15,665 nt of DNA from an uncultured Treponema sp. (GCA_937902125.1 CALDIB010000029.1:1-15665), one strand, 5' to 3'. Numbered from the stretch's first letter, positions 6,548 to 14,280 are shown. The notes: generated by a model from the sequence alone, not told the origin. Program-made: numbers and translations.

Positions 6548-6679
6548 GGGGATTTCTAAAAAGTTCAGCTTTTTAGAGGTAACTCTGAAAATGCGATGTT
6601 TTAACTCTTGTTATTTTCAAGAGTTAAAACTCGTCGGGTTCTCTAAAAAATCGCTGAAGGCGAGTTTTTAGAGATACCC
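6548..6679 (+). repeat. Repeat family A, copy A2 (three-hairpin element)
   Basis: This 132-base element is bounded by terminal inverted repeats (6548-6562 with 6665-6679, 13 of 15 paired). It contains hairpin 1 (6555-6563 with 6569-6577, extendable by two T-G pairs), the box GGTAACTCTGAAAATGCGAT, hairpin 2 (6598-6610 with 6618-6630, perfect 13 bp), the box AACTCGTCGGGT, and hairpin 3 (6640-6654 with 6660-6674, one mismatch). Copy A3 at 9061-9190 has the same plan with compensating changes. No reading frame is conserved. Confidence 0.85.
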
Positions 6680-6700
6680 ATAAAATCGGCAACAAAATCA

Positions 6701-6729
6701 TTGACGGATTTTATTTTATGGACTAAAAT
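6701..6729 (+). promoter_or_regulatory. Promoter of the BI-1 gene, predicted leaderless
   Basis: TTGACG (6701-6706) and TAAAAT (6724-6729) are 17 bases apart with five of six matches each. Eight bases separate the -10 box from the ATG at 6738, giving a leader of zero to two bases. The GGGA at 6733-6736 is too close to the ATG to act as a ribosome site. Confidence 0.75.
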
Positions 6730-6737
6730 AATGGGAT

Positions 6738-7433
6738 ATGAAAGATTTAATGACATTGGAACAGGCCAAGCCTGAGGTTCAAAGAAAGTTTATGGCCGGC
6801 GTGTATTTGCGAATGACGGCCGCCCTTTTCATAACAGCGGCCGTGGCTTGGTACGCCTCCCAGTCCGGCCTAATCATGGGAATCCTTTTTTCCCACAGGG
6901 GAGGCCCCTTTTACGCCCTTATCATAGGCGAGCTTGCCTTGGTGATAATCCTTTCGGCCTTCATCCACAAAATGAATTCTTTTGCGGCGCTCTTCTTCTT
7001 TGTTTTATACAGCGTCATAAACGGCCTGACCTTCAGCTCGATTTTCTTTGTCTACGACTTGGGCTCGGTATTCCACATCTTCTTGGTCAGCGCCCTTATG
7101 TTCGCGGCCATGAGCGTTTACGGAGCCTTTACCAAAAGCGATCTTACAAGCGCCGGCCGCTACCTTACCATGGCCTTGATTGGCCTTTTGGCGGCGGGCT
7201 TGGTAAACCTGCTTTTGCGCTCCAGCGCGCTCAATTGGATTACAAGTCTTGTGGGCGTGGGAATTTTCATAGGCTTGACGGCCTACGACACCCAGCGCCT
7301 TATGAGAATCGGCGTTAAAAACGACGGCAGCGAAAAATTCCAAAAGATGGCGGTCATCGGAGCGCTGGAACTCTACTTGGACTTCATCAACATTTTCATC
7401 AAAATGCTAAGCCTTTTTGGAAAGCGAAAGTAG
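6738..7433 (+). CDS. Bax inhibitor-1 / YbhL-YccA family membrane protein
   Basis: The 231-residue product is an integral inner-membrane protein with about seven hydrophobic segments: roughly 26-46, 54-75, 81-101, 109-129, 140-160, 164-185 and a C-terminal hydrophobic stretch near 200-222. The late motif GLTAYDTQRLMRIG (about 179-192) followed by LELYLDFINIFIKMLSLFG is diagnostic of the family, whose bacterial members act as pH-sensitive calcium leak channels or FtsH-associated proteins. Which of these applies here is not visible. Length is typical. It has its own promoter and no Shine-Dalgarno, and is preceded by repeat A2. Confidence 0.92.
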   Translation: MKDLMTLEQAKPEVQRKFMAGVYLRMTAALFITAAVAWYASQSGLIMGILFSHRGGPFYALIIGELALVIILSAFIHKMNSFAALFFFVLYSVINGLTFSSIFFVYDLGSVFHIFLVSALMFAAMSVYGAFTKSDLTSAGRYLTMALIGLLAAGLVNLLLRSSALNWITSLVGVGIFIGLTAYDTQRLMRIGVKNDGSEKFQKMAVIGALELYLDFINIFIKMLSLFGKRK

Positions 7434-7455
7434 GAATATTTCAAGGCGCGCTTCG

Positions 7456-7483
7456 CTAAAAGTTTACGCCTTATTCCTTTTAG
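7456..7483 (+). terminator. Weak hairpin between the BI-1 and FAD oxidoreductase genes
   Basis: CTAAAAG (7456-7462) and CTTTTAG (7477-7483) form a 7-bp stem with a 14-base loop; flanking GC bases may add pairs. There is no T run, so termination is doubtful. No good promoter was found in this 72-base spacer, so the next gene may be read through from the BI-1 gene. Confidence 0.25.
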
Positions 7484-7505
7484 GCGCGAAAATTAGGTTA
7501 ATTGT

Positions 7506-9044
7506 ATGAAAGAAAAAATTGTCATAATCGGCGGCGGAGTGGCGGGCCTTACCGCTGGAATATACGCGCAAAAGGCGGGCTTTGAATCCGCCATATACGA
7601 AAAGAATCCCGTCCTTGGCGGCCAGTGCGCAGGCTGGAAGCGGAAGGGCTTTTACATCGACAACTGCATCACTTGGCTCACCAACGGCGCGCCGAAATTT
7701 CCCGTCTACAAAATGTGGAAGGAAGTGGGATTTTTGGGCGACGAAAACGGAAACGAAATTCCCTGCCGCCAGCACGACGCCTTTTGGACTTCGGAATTGG
7801 ACGGACAAAGCTACACTTTTTGGGCCGACTTGGAGCGCGCCGAAAAAGAAATGCTCCTTCTTTCGCCTCAGGACAAAAAGGAAATCAAAGCCTTTTTTAA
7901 GGCGGTCAGAATGTGCGAGCATTTGCGGGTTCCCTACGAAGCGCCTTTGGACATGATGAATCTTTTTCAGCTGGCAAAAATCGGCATTAGCATGATTCCC
8001 GTAGGCTTGGCCATGATGAAATACAGGACTAAGGACTTGAGCGATTTGGCCGCAAGATTCAAGCACCCGCTTTTAAAGAAAGCCTTCACCGACTATTTGC
8101 CAAAGGAATACTTGGCCTCAATATTGATGAACGCCTACGGCTCAATCTCAAACGGCGGCGGCGACGTTCCTGACGGCGGCTCTTTAAAGACCGCGCAAAG
8201 AATGGAAGCCATTTACAAAAAGTTGGGAGGAAAATGCTTCGCCTCCTCGCCTGTAAAAGAAATTCTTTTGGAAGATTCCCCGAACAAAAAAGGAAAAAAG
8301 CGCGCCACAGGCATTTTGTTGGAAAACGGCGAAAAGGTTTTCGCGGACTACATAATTCCTTCCTGCGACCCCCACTACCTTTTTGAAAATATCTTGGACA
8401 AAAAATACATGCCGCCCCGCCTAAAATTTGCCTACGACAATCCAGACGCGCACAGAAAAGGCTCCACATTCCATGTGGCCTACGAATGCGACGGGCCTGC
8501 CAATGAAATCGGACGGCGGACTTTTTTTGACTGCCGGCCCTTTGAGCTTGCGGGCGTTACGGTAAGCAGAATCAACATGAAAAACTACAACAAGGATCCT
8601 GTGAACGCTCCGGCGGGCAAGGCCTTGATTGAAGTTAAAGTTTTGGAAAAAGAAGAGCAGTTCTTGTATTGGCAAAAGCTAAGGCAAGAGGACAAGGCCG
8701 CCTACGACGCGGCGAAACAAAAGGCCGCCGCCGACATTTTGGAGCGCCTTGAAGAGAGGGTTCCAAGCCTAAGGGGAAAGATGAAATATTTGGACGCATG
8801 GACTCCATACACATACACCAGATATTGCAACGCCTACTACGGCTGCTTTATGTCATTCATCACCACAAAAAAAAGCTCCAACCTTTTTAACATTTCAGGA
8901 AAACTCAAAGAAATTGAAAACGTGGTTTTGGCGGGCCAATGGCTTTCAATGCCCGGCGGCCTTCCCATGGCCATGACCAGCGGAAAATTCGCGGTTCAAA
9001 GGATATTGCGCTCCCAAGGCAAAAGCATTAAAATAGAGCCGTAA
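7506..9044 (+). CDS. FAD-dependent oxidoreductase, phytoene desaturase-like
   Basis: The 512-residue protein begins with a dinucleotide-binding fold (IVIIGGGVAGLTAG, Gly 9, 11 and 14; acidic Glu near 33 in YEKN; then VLGGQCAGW) and ends with the matching FAD-binding strand VVLAGQWLSMPGGLPMAMTSGKFAVQRI. The middle has DGGSLKTAQRMEAIYKKLGGK, the usual segment of CrtI/CrtISO-type and related NAD(P)/FAD oxidoreductases. It is cytosolic or membrane-peripheral. No carotenoid genes (crtB, crtE) are nearby, so phytoene is unlikely to be the substrate; many gut anaerobes carry such proteins with unknown substrates, possibly polyunsaturated lipids or retinoid-like compounds. TTAGG about 8 bases before the ATG is a weak ribosome site. 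Fold confidence is high, substrate unknown. Confidence 0.85.
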   Translation: MKEKIVIIGGGVAGLTAGIYAQKAGFESAIYEKNPVLGGQCAGWKRKGFYIDNCITWLTNGAPKFPVYKMWKEVGFLGDENGNEIPCRQHDAFWTSELDGQSYTFWADLERAEKEMLLLSPQDKKEIKAFFKAVRMCEHLRVPYEAPLDMMNLFQLAKIGISMIPVGLAMMKYRTKDLSDLAARFKHPLLKKAFTDYLPKEYLASILMNAYGSISNGGGDVPDGGSLKTAQRMEAIYKKLGGKCFASSPVKEILLEDSPNKKGKKRATGILLENGEKVFADYIIPSCDPHYLFENILDKKYMPPRLKFAYDNPDAHRKGSTFHVAYECDGPANEIGRRTFFDCRPFELAGVTVSRINMKNYNKDPVNAPAGKALIEVKVLEKEEQFLYWQKLRQEDKAAYDAAKQKAAADILERLEERVPSLRGKMKYLDAWTPYTYTRYCNAYYGCFMSFITTKKSSNLFNISGKLKEIENVVLAGQWLSMPGGLPMAMTSGKFAVQRILRSQGKSIKIEP

Positions 9045-9060
9045 AATTTGAAAATAAAAA

Positions 9061-9190
9061 GGGAACCTCTAAAAAATGCAATTTTTAGAGGTAACTTTGA
9101 AAGCGCGATGTTTTAATTCCTGCTATTTTCAGGAATTAAAACTCGTCGGGTCTCTAAAAAATCACAAAAAGTGAGTTTTTAGAGATACCC
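9061..9190 (+). repeat. Repeat family A, copy A3 (three-hairpin element)
   Basis: This copy is 130 bases long, from GGGAACCTCT to AGAGATACCC. Hairpin 1 pairs 9065-9075 with 9082-9092, hairpin 2 pairs 9110-9122 with 9130-9142 (perfect), hairpin 3 pairs 9151-9165 with 9171-9185 with the same A-G mismatch seen in A2. The single-strand boxes GGTAACTTTGAAAGCGCGAT and AACTCGTCGGGT are conserved. It begins 16 bases after the FAD oxidoreductase stop and precedes the ABC operon. Confidence 0.85.
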
Positions 9191-9195
9191 AAAAG

Positions 9196-9257
9196 ATTGT
9201 CGGATCAAGTCCGACAATGACATCGCATGGCCTTGTCATTGCCGCGCTAGACGCGGC
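9196..9257. repeat. Chain of overlapping REP-like palindromes
   Basis: Three hairpins follow one another: ATTGTCGGA/TCCGACAAT (9196-9204 with 9210-9218, loop TCAAG), CAATGACA/TGTCATTG (9215-9222 with 9234-9241), and GCCGCG/CGCGGC (9241-9246 with 9252-9257, loop CTAGA). The first shares its loop TCAAG with the B1 terminator. Such tandem palindromes resemble REP-type extragenic elements. No convincing promoter for the ABC operon was found in this spacer; TTGTCA at 9233-9238 is a -35 candidate but the nearest -10-like sequence has poor spacing. Confidence 0.6.
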
Positions 9258-9291
9258 GATATTTTTATCTTCATAACGGAGAAATAATAAG

Positions 9292-10242
9292 ATGATTGAA
9301 GTCTCTCACCTTTCCCGTCAGTTCGGGAATTTCAAGGCTGTTGACGACGTAAGCTTTTCAATCCCCACAGGACAAATCGTAGGCTTGCTTGGTCCCAACG
9401 GCGCCGGAAAAACCACCACAATGAGAATGATTTGCGGATTTTTGGGAGCCAGTTCCGGAAGCGTCAAAATTGACGGCAAGGACATCTCTGAAAATCCAGT
9501 GGAAGCCAAAAGCAAAATCGGCTACATGCCTGAAAGCGCTCCCCTTTATTCCGACATGATTGTGGAAGACTACCTTGTGTATGTGGCCAAAATGCAGGGC
9601 GCCGACGAAAAGCAAAAGGTTCCCCATCTTTGCCAAATCTGCGGCTTAAAGGAAGTGATGCACAAAAACATTTCGGAACTTTCCCGCGGCTACAGGCAGA
9701 GGGTCGGCCTTGCCCACTCGCTTATGAACGACCCGGAAATTTTGGTCTTGGACGAGCCCACCAGCGGCCTTGATCCAAACCAAATTGAAGACGTCCGCGC
9801 CCTCATAAAAGAAATCGGAAAGACTAGAACCGTAATAATTTCCACCCATATTTTGGGCGAAGTTGAAACCCTTTGCCCGCGGGTCATAATCATTTCAAAG
9901 GGAAAGCTTGTGGCCGACAGCCCCACCAACGAGCTTAGAGAGCGGGTGGGAAATTCCGCGGCCTTGAACGTGACTTTTGGCGGCGCCAACTTTTCGGAGG
10001 CGCAAAAGGTTTTGGAAAAAATCAAGGGCGTGTCCGGCCTTTTAAAGCTTGACGCTGAAAAAATCAAGGGCGAGCGAAAAATTTGCGCCCTCCGAATTTC
10101 GGTTCAAGAAGGAGCGGAAGCCAGAAAAGAAATTTTTGAGGCCGCCGTTCAAAACAAGTGGACAATCTATCAAATGGAAGTTCAGAAAAACAGCCTTGAG
10201 GACGTCTTCCACGCGCTGACGCAAGGCAAGGATGAAAACTAA
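9292..10242 (+). CDS. ABC transporter ATP-binding protein (GldA-like)
   Basis: The 316-residue ATPase has Walker A GPNGAGKTT (residues 34-42), signature LSRGYRQRVG (from 130), Walker B ILVLDEPTSGLDP (Asp154, Glu155) and the switch His186 in STH. After about 230 residues there is a C-terminal extension typical of the GldA/NatA-like ABC-2 exporters, ending SLEDVFHALTQ. It energises the membrane protein encoded next, with which it overlaps by 11 bases. GGAGAA lies about 8 bases before the ATG. In Bacteroidetes GldA-F-G is linked to gliding; spirochaetes swim with periplasmic flagella, so the function here is probably different (export, envelope maintenance), but unknown. Confidence 0.93.
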   Translation: MIEVSHLSRQFGNFKAVDDVSFSIPTGQIVGLLGPNGAGKTTTMRMICGFLGASSGSVKIDGKDISENPVEAKSKIGYMPESAPLYSDMIVEDYLVYVAKMQGADEKQKVPHLCQICGLKEVMHKNISELSRGYRQRVGLAHSLMNDPEILVLDEPTSGLDPNQIEDVRALIKEIGKTRTVIISTHILGEVETLCPRVIIISKGKLVADSPTNELRERVGNSAALNVTFGGANFSEAQKVLEKIKGVSGLLKLDAEKIKGERKICALRISVQEGAEARKEIFEAAVQNKWTIYQMEVQKNSLEDVFHALTQGKDEN

Positions 10243-13021
10243 CATGAAAAAACAAAACGCAACTTTGACAATAATGAAGCGCGAACTTGGCGCTTATTTT
10301 ACAAATCCGGCCGCCTATATCGTAACCGGCCTCTTTTTGCTTTTGTCGGGAATTCTTTTCTTTTCCACATTCTTTTTGAACGGCCGCGCGGAGCTAAGAA
10401 ATTTCTTCAGCCTCTTGCCCCTCTTGCTAAGCCTTTTTGTTCCCGCGCTGACCATGAGGCTTTTTAGCGAGGAGCTGCGCTCAGGCAGTTTTGAAACCTT
10501 GATGACGCTCCCGGTTACGGAAGCCCAAGTTGTCTTGGGAAAGTTTTTGGCGGCCTTTGTTTCAAGCGCCAGCATGATTTTTCCGACTTTATTTTACGCG
10601 GTCACGGCGCGAGTTTTTGGAAAGCCCGACATCGGGCCAATTCTTTGCGGCTACATCGGCTCGCTGTTTTTGTGCGCCTTGTATTCCGCGATAGGACTTT
10701 TTGCAAGCGGAAACGCAAAAAATCAAATCATCGCTTTTTTTACGGCTTTGGGAATCAGTTTCGCGCTGACTTTGGCGGGAACGCTTTTAGTTTTTCTTCC
10801 AGCTCCGTTGGTCAAGTTCTTTGCGTGGGCAAGCGCCACAAGCCACTTTCAGTCAATAGCCAGAGGAATAGTTGACAGCCGGGACATTCTTTACTTTGCG
10901 GCGCTGACAGCCTTGTTTTTGCTTTTGACTGTAAAACGGTTTTCAATAAATTGGACAAAAGAAAAATCCATTGACTTTGTTTTGGTCATAGTGATTTTGG
11001 CGCTCGCGAACCTCGCCGGAAGCAAAGCCTTTTTGCGCGCCGACTTGACAAGCCAAAAAGTTTATTCGCTTTCAAAAGCCAGCAAAGAATTGATTGGCTC
11101 CCTTCAAGAGCCGCTGAACGTCAATGTCTTTTTTTCAAACGACCTCCCCGCCCCTTACAACAGCGTGGACCAATACTTGCGGGACATTTTGCAAGAATAC
11201 AAAAGCCACGCCAACAAAAATTTCAACTATAAATTCTTTGACATGAGCAAAGAAGAAAGCGAGGAAGCGGCCCGCTCTTACGGCTTGAACCAAACTCAAG
11301 TACAAAAGGTGGAAACCACCGAAGTTTCCGCAAAGGCTGTTTGGATGAGCCTTGCCATTGTTTACGGCGACAAAATCAAAACGTTTGATTCCCTCAACTC
11401 AAGCGCCGGCTTGGAATACAAGCTGACTACGGCGATGTCAAAAATGATTTCGGCAAGCGACGCCTTGGCGCAAATGAGCGGCGGCCTTGAACTGATTTTG
11501 TTTCCTGCGCAAGAACTTAAGGACTACGGCATAGCTGGCCTTGACAAAATCGAAGGCCGGGTCAAAAACGCCGCGGAAGAATTGAACAAAAAATATGAAG
11601 GCAAGATTGACTTTAAGGTTCAAAATGTTTCCGGGGAAGAGGCTCAAAAACTTTCCCAAGAATACGGAATTCAAAGCGTCAACTTTGACGATCCTGAAAC
11701 AAAGGAGCAAAAGACAACGGGCTTAGGCTTGATTTTAAAATCTGAAAGCGACTTTAGGAACATTCCGTTAAAGTTGCAAAACTTTTTTGGCTGGCGTTTG
11801 GTTGGAGCCGAAAATTTACAAGAAAGCCTTTCGTCGTCAATAGAAAGCCTGCTTTCAAAAACTGTTGAAATTGCCTACATAACAGGCCACGAAGAGCTTT
11901 CGCTTTACGGAAATCCATACGCGCAAAACGAGTTGACCGCCGAAAATTTCCGCAATGTTTTGAACGACATTTACTCGCTCAAAGAAATTGATTTGTCAAA
12001 GGACGAAATTCCTCTCAACATAAAATGCGCCGTAATCAACGGGCCAAAAACAAAATTCAGCGAAGAGGAATTGAGAAAGATTGACCAATTTGTGATGACG
12101 GGCGGAAACCTCTTCTTATGCTTGGAACCGCTTTCGGAATCAGACCAAAACGGCTCAATGCCAAGCTACCAAAAGCCTGACACTGGATTGGACGAACTTC
12201 TTTACGCTTACGGAATTCAAGCCGGCGCCAATTATGTCATGGACGAAAACGCTTATGTTCAAAATCAAGGAAGGCCAAATTCCGCAAAATTAAATTGGGC
12301 GCCTCTTGTTGAAAAAAAACAGCTTGATCCAAAAAGCCCGATTACAAAATACATATCGGGAATGATTTTCTTGCAAAACGGTTCGATTGACATCAGCAAG
12401 GCCCAAGAAGACCAAGACATAAAGACTACGGTATTGGCGCGCTCGTCCGAAAAATCATGGACTGTCAGCGAAAACATAATCTTATATCCCGGCTACATTT
12501 TTCCGCCTGACGACAAAGAAAAAATTCACTCAAACAACTTGGCCGTTTTGGTAGAAGGAAAATTTAAAAGCGCCTTTGCGGGACGCGCGCAAAAAAAAGG
12601 CCAAGACGCTTCTGTCAACGGAATCAACGCCGCGGAATTTTTGGACAAGGGAATCCAAAATTCAAAAATCGTCTTTATAAACTCTTCGCAAGCCGCGACC
12701 CAGCAATTGATTGACAACAACGGAAACGAACCGATGTCTTACTTTGTCAGGAACGCCATTGACGTTCTTAACGGACAGGAGGATTTTTGCGAGATGAGGA
12801 CAAAAGGCGCCTCGCCAAGCTTGCTTGACTCAAAAGACGCCGCGCTTGCAACAGCCTTTAAATTGTTCAACCAATTTGGACTGGCGATTTTAGTCGCTTT
12901 GGCAGGCTTGCTTGTATGGCGGGCCAGAGCCGTTCACAGAAATGAAATCAGAATCAAATACAATCCCAACGACGAGCGGGAAATTTCCGCGCCGTCAAAA
13001 GACATTAAAAAGGAAGAATAA
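10232..13021 (+). CDS. Fused ABC-2 permease (GldF-like) and GldG-like protein
   Basis: This 929-residue protein joins two families usually separate in gliding bacteria. Residues 1-240 form an ABC-2 permease with about six membrane segments (near 20-42, 56-78, 104-126, 138-160, 166-190, 212-234). A seventh segment (about 247-265) leads into an extracytoplasmic GldG/ABC_transp_aux domain starting LRADLTSQKVYSLSKASKELI, with EYKSHANKNFNYKFFDM, IAYITGHEELSLYG and DQFVMTGGNLFLCLEPLSE. A last membrane helix (about 885-905) and a short charged tail (EIRIKYNPNDE) follow. No frameshift or internal stop is visible, so the fusion appears real. The ATG at 10232 overlaps the ATPase gene; an in-frame ATG at 10244 with AAGGA upstream is an alternative start that would remove four residues and the overlap. 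Confidence 0.9.
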   Translation: MKTNMKKQNATLTIMKRELGAYFTNPAAYIVTGLFLLLSGILFFSTFFLNGRAELRNFFSLLPLLLSLFVPALTMRLFSEELRSGSFETLMTLPVTEAQVVLGKFLAAFVSSASMIFPTLFYAVTARVFGKPDIGPILCGYIGSLFLCALYSAIGLFASGNAKNQIIAFFTALGISFALTLAGTLLVFLPAPLVKFFAWASATSHFQSIARGIVDSRDILYFAALTALFLLLTVKRFSINWTKEKSIDFVLVIVILALANLAGSKAFLRADLTSQKVYSLSKASKELIGSLQEPLNVNVFFSNDLPAPYNSVDQYLRDILQEYKSHANKNFNYKFFDMSKEESEEAARSYGLNQTQVQKVETTEVSAKAVWMSLAIVYGDKIKTFDSLNSSAGLEYKLTTAMSKMISASDALAQMSGGLELILFPAQELKDYGIAGLDKIEGRVKNAAEELNKKYEGKIDFKVQNVSGEEAQKLSQEYGIQSVNFDDPETKEQKTTGLGLILKSESDFRNIPLKLQNFFGWRLVGAENLQESLSSSIESLLSKTVEIAYITGHEELSLYGNPYAQNELTAENFRNVLNDIYSLKEIDLSKDEIPLNIKCAVINGPKTKFSEEELRKIDQFVMTGGNLFLCLEPLSESDQNGSMPSYQKPDTGLDELLYAYGIQAGANYVMDENAYVQNQGRPNSAKLNWAPLVEKKQLDPKSPITKYISGMIFLQNGSIDISKAQEDQDIKTTVLARSSEKSWTVSENIILYPGYIFPPDDKEKIHSNNLAVLVEGKFKSAFAGRAQKKGQDASVNGINAAEFLDKGIQNSKIVFINSSQAATQQLIDNNGNEPMSYFVRNAIDVLNGQEDFCEMRTKGASPSLLDSKDAALATAFKLFNQFGLAILVALAGLLVWRARAVHRNEIRIKYNPNDEREISAPSKDIKKEE

Positions 13022-13022
13022 T

Positions 13023-13547
13023 ATGAGCGTAAAAAAAATAGTTTCAAAGCGAACAAAAATTTTATTTTCCGCGGCGATTATTCTAGCCGCGATTTGCGCC
13101 CTTCAATTTTTGCTTGAATTAAGGTCGCCGCAAAAAACATTCAAGACAAAAGAACTGCCGGACAGCATCCTTGTTGACAATTCAGGCGCGAGCCTTGTCC
13201 TGCAAAAAGACGAAGGCGGCTGGACTTGTTCCGGACAAAAATTGGACGGGGATAAAATTGAGCGATTGACAAAAAGCCTTTTGTCAATAAAAAGCCTAAG
13301 CGTGGCCAGCCGTTCCGACAGCCCGGCAAGCCTTGAGCGCTACGGCTTGGACAAGGCGATTCTAATCGAAGCAAAAAGCGGCGGCAAGGACATAAGACAA
13401 ATTCTTGTTGGAAAAGAAAGCGTGAGCGGCTCCCAGTCTTACATTCAATTCAAGGGCAAAAAAGAAATTTATTTGGTTCAAGGAAATTTCCGAAAAGACT
13501 GGACCTTTACATTGGACGACATAAAGGAAAAGCAAGAGAATAATTGA
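13023..13547 (+). CDS. Short DUF4340 membrane-anchored protein
   Basis: The start at 13023 is chosen because AGGAAG lies 6 bases upstream and the ATG follows the previous stop by one base; the longer frame from 12912 would run inside the upstream gene. The 174-residue product has one N-terminal membrane helix (about 11-30) and an extracytoplasmic part with ILVDNSGASLVLQKDEGGW, a KIERLTKSLLSIKSLSVAS segment, LERYGLDK and KDIRQILVGKE. This is the DUF4340 pattern seen next to GldG-like genes. Family members often have 300 or more residues with repeated domains; this one carries a single unit. It is the third gene of the ABC operon and probably part of the same complex. Function is unknown. Confidence 0.85.
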   Translation: MSVKKIVSKRTKILFSAAIILAAICALQFLLELRSPQKTFKTKELPDSILVDNSGASLVLQKDEGGWTCSGQKLDGDKIERLTKSLLSIKSLSVASRSDSPASLERYGLDKAILIEAKSGGKDIRQILVGKESVSGSQSYIQFKGKKEIYLVQGNFRKDWTFTLDDIKEKQENN

Positions 13548-13572
13548 ACATTTTTTTTCTTTGCGCTATAAC
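13544..13572 (+). promoter_or_regulatory. Promoter of the LEA-like gene
   Basis: TTGAAC (13544-13549) overlaps the stop codon of the DUF4340 gene, and TATAAC (13567-13572) follows after 17 bases; each matches five of six positions. The expected start near 13579 gives a leader of about 29 bases with AGGAG at 13597-13601. This separates the LEA-like gene from the ABC operon. Confidence 0.75.
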
Positions 13573-13607
13573 ATAACAACTCGAACACATACTTATAGGA
13601 GCATGCA

Positions 13608-14213
13608 ATGAAGAACCTTAAACGCGTCATTTTGGCGCTGGCTGTTTTGGCGGCAGGAACATTCGCTTTTGCGGAAACAGCCGCCCAAGCCTATCTTTCA
13701 AAATTTACCGAGCTTGTCACAACAGCCGAAAGCTGCGCCAAAAACAAAGACGGCTCAAAAGCCGCGGAAATCGCCTTGCAAAAAGAAGGCATTGACAGCC
13801 TTAGAAAAACCGTAACCCTTTCAACAACACAGCGCTTTAGCGATTGGCGCCTTACAAAGCGCTACGACTCAGCCTACGCAAAAATCAAAGCCGCGGCCGC
13901 AAGTTCAGAAGCCTCTCAAAACGCCAATAAAGTCGGCTCGGCAATTGAAGAAGCGGCGGGAACCATAAAGGAATCAACCTCAAAGGCGGTAAAAAACGCA
14001 AAAGACAATGTAAAGGGAGCCATAGAGGATTCTGTGTCAACAGTAAAGGACAACGCAAAAAACAAGGTTGACGAAACTGTAAACGGAGCCAAAGACAAGG
14101 TTGGAGAAACCGTTACCGGCGCCTCTGAAAAAGCGGCTGAAAAAATCCAAGAAGGCGCGGAAAGCCTTGCCGACAAATTGAACAAACTTTTTTCAGGAAA
14201 CAAGTCCGAGTAA
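13608..14213 (+). CDS. Exported LEA-like protein with tandem 11-residue repeats
   Basis: The 201-residue product has a clear signal peptide (MKNLKRVILALAVLAAG then TFAFA, cleavage probably before ETAAQ). Residues 25-105 form a helical region rich in Ala and Lys. Residues 127-192 divide into six consecutive 11-residue units (starting AVKNAKD, AIEDSVS, NAKNKVD, GAKDKVG, GASEKAA, EGAESLA), Ala/Lys/Glu-rich amphipathic helix resembling group 3 LEA or apolipophorin-like repeats. There is no membrane anchor or lipobox, so it is likely periplasmic. It has its own promoter, an AGGAG 6 bases before the ATG, and a strong terminator. Possible roles are membrane binding or desiccation/osmotic protection; these are inference. 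The gene is real, the exact family uncertain. Confidence 0.8.
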   Translation: MKNLKRVILALAVLAAGTFAFAETAAQAYLSKFTELVTTAESCAKNKDGSKAAEIALQKEGIDSLRKTVTLSTTQRFSDWRLTKRYDSAYAKIKAAAASSEASQNANKVGSAIEEAAGTIKESTSKAVKNAKDNVKGAIEDSVSTVKDNAKNKVDETVNGAKDKVGETVTGASEKAAEKIQEGAESLADKLNKLFSGNKSE

Positions 14214-14229
14214 CTCTCTTCCGTAAAAT

Positions 14230-14280
14230 AAAAAAAGTCCGGCGGCATGAAGGAAGCTTCAGCAAGCCGGACTTTTTTTT
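14230..14280. terminator. Bidirectional terminator between the LEA-like gene and purH
   Basis: AAAAAAAGTCCGGC (14230-14243) is the exact complement of GCCGGACTTTTTTT (14266-14279), with a smaller TGAAG/CTTCA hairpin in the loop. The GC stem is followed by T runs in both directions, so it can end transcription of both convergent genes. Confidence 0.93.

Noticed and set aside
12912..13022. N-terminal extension of the DUF4340 protein by 37 residues
   Set aside because: It lies out of frame within the end of the fused permease gene; the ATG at 13023 has AGGAAG at proper spacing and begins a normal membrane anchor.
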